Source of the DNA: Bagarius yarrelli
Lineage: Eukaryota > Chordata > Actinopteri > Siluriformes > Sisoridae
Assembly (NCBI GenBank): GCA_005784505.1
Contig: VCAZ01000136.1
Coordinates: 762,661 to 826,660, forward strand
Length of the DNA stretch: 64,000 nucleotides
Reading direction: 5' to 3'
Positions 40,101 to 53,307 of the stretch are shown here, piece after piece (the first letter of the stretch is position 1; the number at the start of each line of letters is the position of its first letter). The position numbers and the translations under genes are program-made. Below the pieces are notes generated by a model. The model searched no databases and was not told the origin of the DNA. It saw nothing but the letters and a program-made list of their open reading frames with translations.

Positions 40101-43100
40101 GATCTAGAGTTTACAAAGAATGGTCCGAAAAAGAGAAGGTATCCAGTGAGTGGCAGTTGTGTGGACGTTGTCAGAGGAGAATGGCCGGACTGTTTAGAGA
40201 CGATAAAAAGGCAACAGTAACTCAAAAAAACACTCATTACCGTCAGAATACCATCTCTGAATGCTCAACTTTAAACGCCACAGCCTACCTGAGTATTGTT
40301 GACCATGTCCATTCCTTTATGACTACAGTGTACCCATCTTCTGATGGCTACTTTCAGTAGGATAATGCACCATGTCACAAAGCTCAAATCATCTCAGACT
40401 GGTTTCTTAAACCATGAGTTTACTTTACTTTAACGGCCTCCACAGTCACAAAATGTTAATTTGATAGAGCACCTTTGGGATGTGGTGGAACAGGAGATTC
40501 GCATCATGGATGTGCAGCCTGTTAAAACTATGCCATGAAAAATTAAGGCAGTTCTAAAGGCAAAAAGGGGGTCCCGGTACTAGCAAGGTGTACCTGAAGT
40601 GGTGCGTGTGTGGATAGATAGAGAGAGTGAGAGAGATATAGAAATGTAAATCCTGAATATATATTTATAAGTCTTTATATGTATTTATGATTAGGCATGT
40701 AAATGACAGATGATGAGGTTTTTTTTTTTTTTTTTTTTAATGAAAACTGCATTCCTTTTAAATTTGTATACATTTTATCAAGGCAAATATTGTACTATTT
40801 TATATATTATATGATATTTTTATATATTGTATATAAATTTTATATAATTATTTACACATCCTTTATTTAAACCAAACTAAGTATGTTCTGCAAATTCACA
40901 GAAGGCTGGCTGTAGTGCCAAAGGGTCCTTACAGTCTGTTAACAGTTTGAGTGCTATGTAGCTTTTCTGCGGAATTCACCATGACTGAGAGAGGACATTC
41001 TAAAGCGCTCAACGTGAAAGACGCTTAACGCAAATAATGATTTTATTGAGATAATAGCAGCTGCATGTTACCCAAAAAAATTGCACAAATTATCTCATAA
41101 TTTTGACCTGCTAACTCATAATTACCAGATAAGGGGGGGGCAGTCTGTGGCAGGGGAGCGTGGCACTGGATCTGACGTTACTGCATTGTTTGCTCAGAAG
41201 CGCCTCATTGCGCACCCATTAAGCAGCTATACTATAGGCTACTTGATGACTGTATATTAGTTAAATTGGCTACTGGATATCTTTCCATTGACTTGCCCCT
41301 CCTGCTAATTAATTTAGTTACGGGAAGTCTTTCTTCAGTTTATATGTACAGGCCATTAACTAATATTTATTCATACATTCATAACTCTTACATTTATCAA
41401 TGGGCAGTGAGGACGTGTAACATAAATTAATAGTCAATATTAAAATATAATAATAGTAGTAATAATAATAATAATATAATAAATTATATATTCGGATTTA
41501 TAAATATATATTTAGATTTATAAATATAAATTCAGGTTTACATTTATATACTAAGGATTTATAAATATTTAGGCCAGTTCAACTTTGGTCTCATCTGAGC
41601 AGAGAACCTTTTTCCACATTTTTGCTGTGTCTCCTACTTGGGTTGTGGCAAACTTTCAACAATGGATTTCTTCTTGCCACTCTTATATAAAGGCCAGATT
41701 TGTGGTGTACAAGACCCATAGTTGTCATGTAGACAGATTCTCTCAACTGAGCTGTGGATTTCTACAGCTTCTCCAGAGTGACCATGGGCCTCCTGACTGC
41801 TTCTCTGACCAGTGCTCTCCTTGCTCGGTCTGTTCCTTGGTCTTTATGATGGTGCTTGTTCGCTAGTGTTCTCTAACAAACAACTGAGGCCTTCACAGAA
41901 CAGGTGTATTTATAGTGAAACTATAATATTATTAACTAAATAGGTGACTTTTGAGGGCAATTGATTTGCACTGGATTTTATTTAGGGGTAACAGTGTACA
42001 AGGGGCTGAATACAAATGCACACACTTTGTATTCAGGGGCTGAATACAAACACACCACACTTTTCAGATTTTATTTGCTTAACGTTTTGAAAACCATGCT
42101 ATTTCCGTCCCACTTTACAATTATGTGCTACTTTGTGGTTTGTGGTTGTAATGTGACAAAATATGAAAAAAGTTCAAGGGGTATGACTACTTTTTCAAGG
42201 CACTGTGTATATATGCAAGAGAGAGAAAGATTTTGTCCTTAGCATCGTATTTACTTGTTCTACTTTGAGTGGCCGATGTGCAGCTTTTATTTTCTTTCAT
42301 TTCATTTAATAATTCTCTCATAATTACCATCACTACTTTGGGTGTGCATAAAAATGTTTGGTGAAGCTGTAATATCTTAAGTCTAGTTTTTATAATATTT
42401 GCTAATGTTTTAAATCAGGTCATGTTATCATCTCTGTTTTTTCCTTTTCCTCCAGGATACACAGAAGGAAACGGTGGACAAGTCTGTACAAAGCGAGAAA
42501 CTCCACTGCAGCCAGACACAGAGCACAGAGGCTCCTGGAACAGGTCAGTTAATCCCTAATCGCGCTTGATTTGTCCTCTTTTACACACAATGTCTTTAAC
42601 CATTTGACAGATTATAAACTTGGCCTGAGTCAACTGTGTCAGGCAGGCAGTCACCGGTTTCTTTTTATTTCCCCCACTGTGCGTGTGCGCGTATGTATGT
42701 GTGTGTGTGTGTGTGTGTGTGTTGCTGATACTGTGGCTGGTGTCATGGTCCGAGTGCTACAGTAGTGTATTGTGTTTCCTTATATAAACACCTATTTCTG
42801 TAGAAAGCTAATTCATCCCCTTATATATTTAGTTTTCCGTTGTAATTTAGAAATGTTTTACATCTGGAACCCCCTGGAGATTCTGTCCTTGGGAATCAGC
42901 ATGGGATTAATGTGGCTGAGCCGCAGTTTGTTTAGAGGGTGTAGTCCAGTCTTAGTGGGAACGGCCACCTCTGTACGCCTCAGGCTTTTACCCAGCGCTA
43001 GTTATTAAGTGTGACCATAAATAATCGCTTACTTTATGCTCCATTACATCTTTTCTGGTTCACTTAAGATCTAGGCGAAATGTAAGTTTCTCCACACACA

Positions 43101-46100
43101 CACACCAGCTTTCATGGGCCAGAAGTGTGTTTAGGTTCCTCATGGTGTCTGTGTGGTTCTCCTCGTCTAAGCTTAGCTCATCTAACCAGCAATCTGGGGT
43201 TTTTTTCCTTGTTTCTCTGCTCTAAATTTGGCCCAGGATTGTTTAGGATGTTTGTTTTCTGATGAGGGACAAAGAAACAGGAAGTTTGGGCCGAGGAGAT
43301 GGGAGGGAGTAAGCACGCTGTTAACTCTGGACACTGAAATACAGAAACACACATTAAAACTAATGTTAAACAAGCCCCAAAAATCTTCATGTTCAATCAT
43401 AAACCTCTAATTACCTTAAATGTGGATTTGTTCAGAAGTTAGAACACCCCTGTTGCACTCCCACTCAAAGGAAATCCTTTTCCATACTATCACAGTGGAG
43501 AAATCTGGAAGGATGTTTACGTTTTAGTGTGATCTTTGGCCCTTAAAAATACACACACACACACACACACAAAAAAGGAAAATGTCCTTAAGCGATGACC
43601 TGCTCGGAGCTCCGGTCAGCTGTGAGTTATACATATAATTGCGTAGGATAGGATTCAGGAATAGCTTCAGAATCACAAAATGCGTGTCATGTGATGTCAT
43701 CACAACATGCATTCAACATTGAACATGAGAACAGCTGTTATGAAAGGCCAGTACACACAGAGATAAATAAAATATAAATAAATGATAAAGTAGAGTTAAG
43801 CCTGAAATAAAAGGTCCTGGTCATTCAGTTTAAATTTAGATGTGTCTAGACAGGATAGTATTAATAATAATCACCTGTAGTGGAAAGTAACTCATTACAA
43901 ATACCTTTGTTACAATTCTTGATTAGATTTTTCACAATTTTTTTCCACTTTCAATAATAATTAGATTTTGGTACAAAAACGTTAACGGGTCCCGGACCAA
44001 CAACATCGGAACGTCCGGAACACCAGAATCGGATTTTTACGGTCCCGGAACCAACAGACATCGGATTTTTAACGTCCCGGAACAAAGACATCGGATTTTT
44101 TTCCGAGCAACAGACAGCGGATTTTTAACGGTCCCGGAACCAACAGACATCGGATTTAACGGTCAAAAAAAGAGGGGAATGGAATTCCGAATGGAATACC
44201 AATACGTCCCCGCGTAGCAAACACAGTCTGTTAGTTCCAGAGATTTTTTCATTGTGAAAGATTCTGTTACTGTGTGTTGTAGCACAGAAAACCTCCCATA
44301 ATTCCTGAATTTTCCCGTAAATGATTTAAATCATGTTTTACACACTGAAATACTTTGTAATGCAGACACTTCAGTGAACAAGTGTTTAACATTTAATAAT
44401 AAATGTTTTTGAATATTTATTTACTCTTGTTTGAGGCACATTTTTATCAGTTTTTCCTATTTGTACTCAACTGAATTATTTCTTTAATAGCAAAACTTTT
44501 TAGAAGTAGAAATTTTCTGGTTTTTTGTTTTTTGCTTTCGGATCCTTAAATTCCTTAAACTATCGAAGCTTCCGAGCGGTTAATCAAAACCAATAAACGA
44601 CCACAGCCCGAGAACCGTCTCTGCCTTAACACGAGAGATTTTTTTTTTTTTTCAATTAATTTGTGATGTTAAATCCAAACCCTGCAGATCAACCCTGACT
44701 GGCCGCTCAGTGGTTGAGGTAAAGTATGTAAGTCTGACCAGAAGCTTTTGAGTTCATTTCCCATGACCAACAGTCTGCCACTGTTGGGCTTTCAAGCAAG
44801 ACACTGATCAAAGATCTGCCCCTAAAGAATCTGCGGGTAATGTTCAAATCCAAACGCTCCTACAGTTTTAACCTCAGTTGGAGTGGTATAAATGTTGCAG
44901 CCTGGCCGGAGTGTAACCTGACCGCTCTTCCAGACTGATTTCCTCTCCGAGTCGGTCACACAGCGATTGTTTTAAACGGTGGCTTTGTTTATGCAGATGG
45001 AAAACAATGTGCTTGGCTTTTGGCAGACAAACAATGTGACAGAAAAAAACACATGATTTCTACTATTTTTATTGCTGTTTACCACCACACCATTTAATAT
45101 TTTTGGGGCATCATTGAGCTGTCAGAACATCCTGATCTTGGCTTTTATTAGACTTTTGCTTTTACACTGGATCATTGTGAATAAGACTACACCCTAGGGT
45201 TAGTCCAGGGGTTAGTGAGGAGTGACGCAGGAATGTGGAGGTGAGGAATAATCAGTTGGAGCTACAGGTAGAATGACAGGCGTGTGTTTTACCACAGCGT
45301 TAAATTCCTACTGTTAATCAAAAGAACTTTTAGTCCATCCATATTTTCTTACTAATGCAGCTTTTAACAACTTATTTATTAAATTATAATATCTCAAAGT
45401 GACCAAAATTATATTTATTAGATAGAATATGTACAAGTTAATATTGTAAATAATTGCAAAATCAGAATATTTGATCATAGTAAAAAAAATAAGGAAAATA
45501 ATTTGTTCAGTGAAATTGTTTCAATTTATTCTCAACAGTTTATTCTCTTCATTTCGTAGTGTTTCTCTTGCTGCACTGCTTCCAGTATGTGAATGTGATG
45601 ATTTTTTTTGTCCAATCAGATTTTAGCCCCTATGTACTGCCATGCTAATCTAATCTGCCTTCAGAATCAGTAGTGCTGCCCATGTAATTTAAACTATATT
45701 AGTAGTGGCAGATTGCTAATTGGTTAATATTATTAAAGACTGTTTCTCTAACCAATCAGATTTATAAATTCGACTCTCTGTGCCAGCTAGCTGGTCCATG
45801 ATGTCAGCATTTTTCTGTCCTCTGATTGGTTGATCAGAGTAAAACTGTTATCATCTAGCACAGACCAGCAAAACAGGTCTGTACGGTTCTGTACTAAGTT
45901 TTTAAGCCGGACTTTTATGGAAAAGTTCGACATTGTGAGGAAAGATCGGCTAACCCCGAAGCTAACTAGCTTGTCTCAGCCTGGAAATTTTTTTACGCTG
46001 GCTTACAGCCTTTAAATGTATTATAAATTTTATTTAATTTTTTAATGCGAACGCGAGCAGTGATAAAGTGAGACCTGCGCATCGAAAGCAGTCCTGCAGC

Positions 46101-49100
46101 CCACTGAGGAGAAATCCCTCTGTCTAAAATCAGGGGTGAGGTGATGGAGATTTAGATTCTTGGTGTTTTGTGTGTTTTCTTCTCTTAACGCTTTGCTCTA
46201 AGCCTCGAATCATTGAGCTGATAAGTCCACCCTTCACATCCTGTACTTGGATCCCTATTTCCTGTCGTCCAGTCATGCAAGCTTTTGCATACACAGTGAC
46301 AGGAAATGTCTCTATCTCCACCCTCAAATACCCCCAACCCCCCACCCCACCCTCTTTTTGCCTTAATACACTTCTCTATTCTCAGGCCTAGTGCTTACTG
46401 TGTGTGGCAATCAAACTTTTTTTTTTTTTTTTCTTTCTCCATTTGTGCTTTTTTCAACCAAGTCTCAAAAAATGTAGTAAAATTCCAGACCCTTAAAGCC
46501 CCTGCGTGACTGACTTGCATCTAAACCATTTGGTTTCCTGCCCCGATGCATTCAGGGCTGCGGCTGTGCGCGCTCCAGACCGCAGTGCAGTTTAGTCTGA
46601 GGGATTCAAGCTAGCCTTCGCTTGCCCTTCACCACACACTTCAGCATCCATCTGACTCCAGATTAGGCAGTTAGCACTGACTTCTGCCTGCCACACAGGT
46701 CAGAGGGATGGGTGAGGGGAATCTGGGTAGATTAGGCTTGGTCTTTTAAAATGCTTTGGAAAAACTTTAAAATGCTCCACTGCTAAAAAAAAACAGAGAG
46801 GCTTACTGAGCACCATGTGAGCCTGCACACATGGCACTGCTTTTCTCCGTCTGGGGCACAGAGCCGTACCTTGTAAATGAGGATGACTGTCTGGAGCAGG
46901 GTTATTTGAAAGAGGGGGCAACACGTGAAGCTGCAGCAGAATGAAATATATATCACTTAAATATATAAGATTGAGTTTATAATAGCTGTTTGTATGAACA
47001 TGGCTTAAATACTCATTATTAACAGCATTTAATGAGTCAGTTTTTGTGTTTTCTTACATCTCAGTTTTTATATCAGGCAATAATAATGGCCGTTCACATA
47101 TCGCTTCTTTTGCACGCTCAGTTTCAATACATCATAAGTAGACACGCAGTAATTGCGCACGAATAGAGAGCGACACGCTAATTTGGTGCGGGTCATGTGA
47201 CAAGAACCAACCAATAAGCTTTCGCACCTTTTCTGTTATACTGAGTCCTCAGTAGGAGAAACAGTGCAACTCGTGTTTTCCTCAGGTTTTGGAGCAATAT
47301 TTAAAGTGCATCTCTCCTAAAAGGTGTGAGCTTTATTTTGATATTATGTGCAACATTTTCACTTCAGGTGATTAGCAGATGTCCTTATTCAAAGTGACTT
47401 AAAAATATTTCAATTTTCAACCAACCGGGCAGTTGAAGGCCTTTCTCAGCAGCCCAGCAATGGCAAGCTTGGGAGTACAAACAATTTAACCTATAATCTT
47501 CTGATTAGCAGTCCATGTGCATCAACAGACAATCTTTTTCTCCGCTTCTGGCCACAAAAGACCCCACAGATTGTGTGTGTGTGTGTGTGTGTTGTAGGCT
47601 GTAGCTCCGACATGGTGTTGGTGTTGGACCCGCTCCAGCAGAAGGTGTCTTGCCCTCTGACTGCCTGCGCCGAGCTTGACTCTCCCCCCTCTGATGTCAT
47701 CCCTCGATACCGGACCTATTCCAATTCAAGCACTTCGTCTCGCAGTCCCGGCTCTCACAATTGCTCCAGAGTGTGCAGTCCGGAGCAAGTACACGAGAGA
47801 CCCAGCGGCTCCTCACTCAGTGCAGACACGGAGCCTGATGCTCAGGAAAAGATCGCAGAGTCTTGTCTCTCCACAACAAACGGTGTAGACGACCATGACG
47901 GCACCAAGTTCTCCTCTATACAGCGGCACTGCGCCGTCAAGAAGCCCTCAGAAGACGAAGTGCTGAAGCAAAAGGTAGGAGTTTCACGCTGGCTAACTAG
48001 ACTAGCGATGTCAGAGTGGATCCACCAGGAGGTGCTGTTTAACCACCAGGTGAAAGTCACACCCATGTGGTGTCCTGCTTTCCATAACCGCCTCGTACTA
48101 TAAACATTAGTGTTCTATTGTAAGCTGACACAGCCTTATAGGAGGTTAGTTATAGATGCTACATAAACAAACAGTCTACAGTTTTTCCTTTGGTCTTTAA
48201 TACAGCAGAGGAGAGAGGAGACTGTGGCAGAGAAGTCGTCACAGGACTCAAGATATTTAATTAATTATCTTTTTTAGGTCCAAAATTGGTGTTAAAGGAG
48301 TAGAATTTGTCATTTAAAGTACAGGAACATAATACCATTAATAATTTTAAGCTTTACCCTTCCAAACTACTAAATGTCAAATCTTGCCTTGTGCTAATAA
48401 AATGATGGCCCTGTCCCAATGCTACACTACGGCCTTAGCTAACCATAAAGTGTGCAATTTTGGAATCAGGGTTCTCGTGGAAATGTTTAGCATGTAAATA
48501 AAACACATCTAAGACCTCTTTTCTTATTAAAAGTGATAGACAAAATTCTCAACAAATAATTAATGTTAAGCAGATAATCATGTCCATCATCATGTCATCA
48601 GCGTTCTAGACTGGTGAATAGTTTTTTGTTGTTGTTGTTGTTTTCTTTGCAAAGTTGACTAATCATTATAAAGCACCAACCAAAATGCACTTCCTTGTTT
48701 TCCGAATGCAGTATTTTGAAGATGTGCTTATATGCTAATGTCTCTTCTTCTGCAAAATTACTGCAGGGAGAAAATTGTGGGAAGAAATAAAACCTGCTTT
48801 ATTTGTTGTTTTTCTGCAGCCAGAAAATAAATGTTAAACAGTAACAATTCATTTATAATTGATAGTTTATTTGGCTGGATTATCGAAGACAGAAATTCAA
48901 TCTGCATTTGATAAAGCTGCATCCATTACTGTGTTTCCTGTGACAGACATTTCTACCTCAAACAATAATATATTTGTGATAACTGTACTGCAACTTTTAT
49001 TATATAATGAGGAAGTGGTAGCACAGTGGTTGAGGTGTTGGACTGCTAACCGGAAGATTGTGGGCTTGATTTCCAGCACCATTAAGTTGTCCCTGTTGGG

Positions 49101-51615
49101 CCCCTGAGCAAGGCCCTTAACCATCAATTGCTCAGTTTTCAAATAAGGTAAAACTGTTAGCTGCTCTGGATAATGGCGACTGCTAAAGTGCCAGAAATAC
49201 AGATGTACATAAAATTAGTAGCTGTTTTTTTCTCTTTAGGACCGGTCCAGCACAGACACAGCGCTGCTGCCTGTGAGAAATGAAGCAGGTAATTTTAAAC
49301 ATTGTACAGGATGCCAGTTTAGATGCGTTTATTTTATATAAAGATTTAATAAAGATTATAATAAAGGTTAATGTGAATTTGTTTCTCTAGCCCTCAGTGC
49401 TCTATATGCTTCTATGCATCAGGACGTAACAAATCTTTTAGGGCACCCGCCTCCACGTTTTATGGATAAAGAACACAGGGAGGGAAAAAAAGGTGTTCCC
49501 TGTCTTTACAGTATCAACACATCCCTCCCTCCCTCCCCCACTGTTTGGTGGCTGCGTCCCAAATCCCTTGCTCCTCTTCATGACCGAATAGGGCAATCAC
49601 AGCGTGCATGTGTGTGTTTGAGGACCCAGTTGAAAAGCTTGTTTTTCCTCCCTTCTTTTATTCCTTTATGGCTTTAAAGAAAAGGATATTATTGTAAGAC
49701 AAGCGGATTTAAGACCCCCCAAAGCTCTAGTTATAAGTTATCTTATTTTGCATGTTCATTTGTTTGATCTGTTCTTGTAGTGAAAAATCGCTAGTGCGTA
49801 TATAGATTCTCTGCTTTATGTTTTACCTCTACGCTTTTCACTCTGGACAGAGAATTATCTCGTTTGTGCTAAACGTCCCAGACACTTTACATGTTCTATC
49901 TTTTCAGCGTTTGCTCACATAGCACCATGCTATCCATCACTCAGCCGAGGTGGTTCAGTCCGTGAACAAGTGCGCAAGTTTACAGAACCCGCAGAAGTTT
50001 TCACTGAGCAGAGGACCGTACAGACAAGCATCCACAGAGGAACCTACACCTCTAACCCACACTCCAAAACTGAAGATCACGCTCAGGACACCTCTTCATC
50101 CCTTCCTTCGTTCTCAGACAGCGGGGTGAACCTTGGCCAATCAGAACAGGTGGTAGGCGGGCCTCAAAGCACTAGTGATAACATCAGGAGCGCTTGTTGC
50201 AGCTCAGAAGAGGGAGAGACTCCCAGGGGAACAGCCTCTCCAGACCCACAGAAAGCCCAGGGTGACCCTCATTCCAACATGAAGACCTACCTGACCATCG
50301 AGATCAAAGATGGGAGAACCTCAGCGACGTCGTCATCCTCATCTCCCTCCTCTATGTCTGGAGCCATGCCGCGGATCCTCACAGGCTCTGCTGCACAGAG
50401 AGCAGGTAGGATTTTAGATCAGATGTGTCTGTTTAACGAGTGCGCATGTGGTGGTGTTTGGGTTGTTGCAGTTAAAACAGTTAAAGTCTTCACTAAAATC
50501 ATTTTATATTCATATTCTAAATATCAGCCAAGATTAACAGTGAGCTCTAGATCAGTGCATCATCAATTACATTTCTGGCACCTCAGATGCCCTTATTCAG
50601 GGCAGTTTACGATCGTTACCCAACTGAGCAACACAGTTAAAGGCCTTGCTCGGGGGCCCAGGTGGTGCTGGGATTGGAACCCACAAGCTTCCAATCATCC
50701 ATCAAACAAATTTCCCAGCAGGTAAACATGTTCATTGAGAGTTTAACCCAATAAGCAAGAAATGCTTTGTTAAATTCAGCATGGAGTTGCACACGTGTGC
50801 TGTTGCTTTAGATAATTATAAATATTTTTAATAATTGCATTGATCAGGACATATGATCAGCATTTTACATAACCAATCGTCTCTCAATCATAAAGTATTA
50901 AATCCAGGGTGGAAAAACTATTAAAACCTGCAACTGATTTCTTGCCCAGAATTTGGACACTATGTCCCTCTTTTTATTCATTTTTTTACATGCATATTTT
51001 TCCAGCTAACGCATTTTAGCCATTTGTTCAATTCTCCTGCTGTCACCTGGAGCAGCACTTCAGCAGGGTTTTTTTTTTAGAATGCAGCTTTCTATCTATT
51101 CTTTCTTTTTTTTTTTTTGAATAATTGGAGATTAGCTGACTTTAGCTCGTTTTTCTTTTTTCCCTTTCTCAGTGTATGGGGGTTTTTGAAAACCTTTTTT
51201 TGCAGTCTGATAAATCGACAGTGTAATGGATTTAACATTAAAGTGAAGCTTTAAGTGGAGCGTAGTGCTTATGTTGCATTAGTTTTCTGGGACAATGCAT
51301 TACGGTGTATTTTGCAGAAAACTTTTTTTTTTTAACATTTCTGTAGGTTATATGAATAATAGTGACATTAGGGTGTAATTGAGTGTTGCTCTGTCGCTCA
51401 CTGCGGGTGATAATGGCACATGTTTAAAGGTTAAATATTAAACTCTGAGAGTGAATAGATTTCTCCAGTGTTTAACAGTCATGGAGAAAAACACGGTCGT
51501 AAACGATTTACTTTACAATCCGCTAATTAAAAGTTACTGCTTACCAGCTGTGTGAAGGCCTACCAGATAAGCGCCAGTCTCTGAGATCACCAGCGAGCCA
51601 GCACTCGGTCCAGCT

Positions 51616-51698
<83 letters not shown>

Positions 51699-52767
51699 GT
51701 CACTGTGCCACAGCTCTGTCTAACCTTTTTTGGAAGCACTTTGCTCATCCCAAGATCAGAAGCGCTCCTGGCATGTTTGAAAGCCTCCATACTTCCATTC
51801 TCTCATTTACCTCACACTTTTGCTGGGCAGGGAGGAGAGTAGAGCTCCTCCAGAGACGCCGTGGCTGACGGAAGAATCCCCACACCGAGCCCAGCCAAGA
51901 TCACTGCTTTAACCTTTACGGTCCGTCTCCTCTCCCTGTGGATGGAAAACACATTTGGGATAAATCACTGAAGTGTCTCGTGAAATATTCCACTCTGAAT
52001 AGCCTGACGCTACTAAACGCTGATGAGCTCATTGTTAGAATCCACATGTAATCCTTTTTTTTTTCTGTATTTTATCAATGGTCTTTTCTGCACCATTCTT
52101 GATCTTACCCACACTGCAGCTTTACCCCACACACTGGTAAGACTAGTGGAGTAAATGTAAACCTTTGCTCTAGAGAGCAATGCAGCTGTGCTTTTAGTCC
52201 TCCGGTAATGAACTTCTCACAGGAGCGTCTAGCGCTCAACAATTTTGATAAAAATAATCAAATTGCAATTTTTAACTAATATTGCTGGTACATTTACACG
52301 TGACTGCATTCGGGAGACGTCCTTATCCATTGCGTTTTGTTTTGTTTTTAAATTTACAATTATTTTTAGTTAACACAATTCCACACAACTGCTCATGTTT
52401 GACCCAGAGGTTTTCATGGTTTCCATAGCTCACGGTACAGCTTAGCGTGCTACACTGACGCTTTCTCTGCAGATTGCGCTGTTCTGACTCGAGTGTCACG
52501 TGACCAGAGTTCAACCGCAGCTTTTGTGATTAAGTTTCAATATTATCACAAATGCAATTAATTGCCTAGTCCCAAATAAGTTAATGTAGCATCCCCACAA
52601 AAATATGACCTCCAAATAACTTTAACTCCTTGATTTATTTCATGATTATTGAAATAAAGAAAAGAACCTAAACACTAGAGTGATTTTTGTGTTTGGAGGA
52701 AGGCAAATGTTCAAGTCAACTTATTTGCCGCTTCATAGAAACAGTGCTGCAACTTCTATGGTAATGG

Positions 52768-52851
<84 letters not shown>

Positions 52852-52950
52852 ATGTGGTGTAGGTGTATGTGTATTGTGTGTGTATGTAGGGGGGGGGGGG
52901 GGGGGGGGGGGGTTGGTGTGGGTGTATTGGTGTGTGGTGTGTGTGGGTGG

Positions 52951-53022
<72 letters not shown>

Positions 53023-53275
53023 GTGTGTATGTATGTGTATGTGTGTGTGTGTATGTGTGTATGTGTGTGTGTATGTATGTATGGTGTGTGTATGTATGTG
53101 TGGTGTGTGTGTAGTGTGGTGTTTGTATGTATGTGTGGTGTATGTGTTGTATGTATGGATATGTGTGTATAATGTGTGTATATAGGTGTATGTATGTATG
53201 TATGTATGTATGTGTCCTATGTTGTAATGTATGTATGTATGTGTGTGTGTATATGTTGTGTGTGTATATGTATGT

Positions 53276-53307
<32 letters not shown>

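Larger units (their letters stand above)
28587..42455. other. smtn intron of 13.9 kb
   Basis: The largest visible smtn intron. It contains the LINE RT fragment, a LINE tail (30505-30600), a SINE (30908-31080), a degenerate TACTATACTTG repeat (32320-32525), a transposon-like patch (32520-32790), a purine-rich minisatellite (34020-35430), CA arrays (35571-35592, 37138-37175), a MITE (38425-38733) and two Tc1-like remnants (40015-40610, 41575-42215). A smtn exon could be hidden, but the flanking phases (0 and 0) do not require one. No other gene was recognised. Confidence 0.55.
42544..47597. other. smtn intron of 5 kb
   Basis: Contains a TG array (42697-42722), CA (43552-43570), a 31-33-bp tandem array (43985-44165) and SINE fragments (44695-44835, 47368-47520). 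The rest is AT-rich with no recognised coding signal. Confidence 0.5.
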
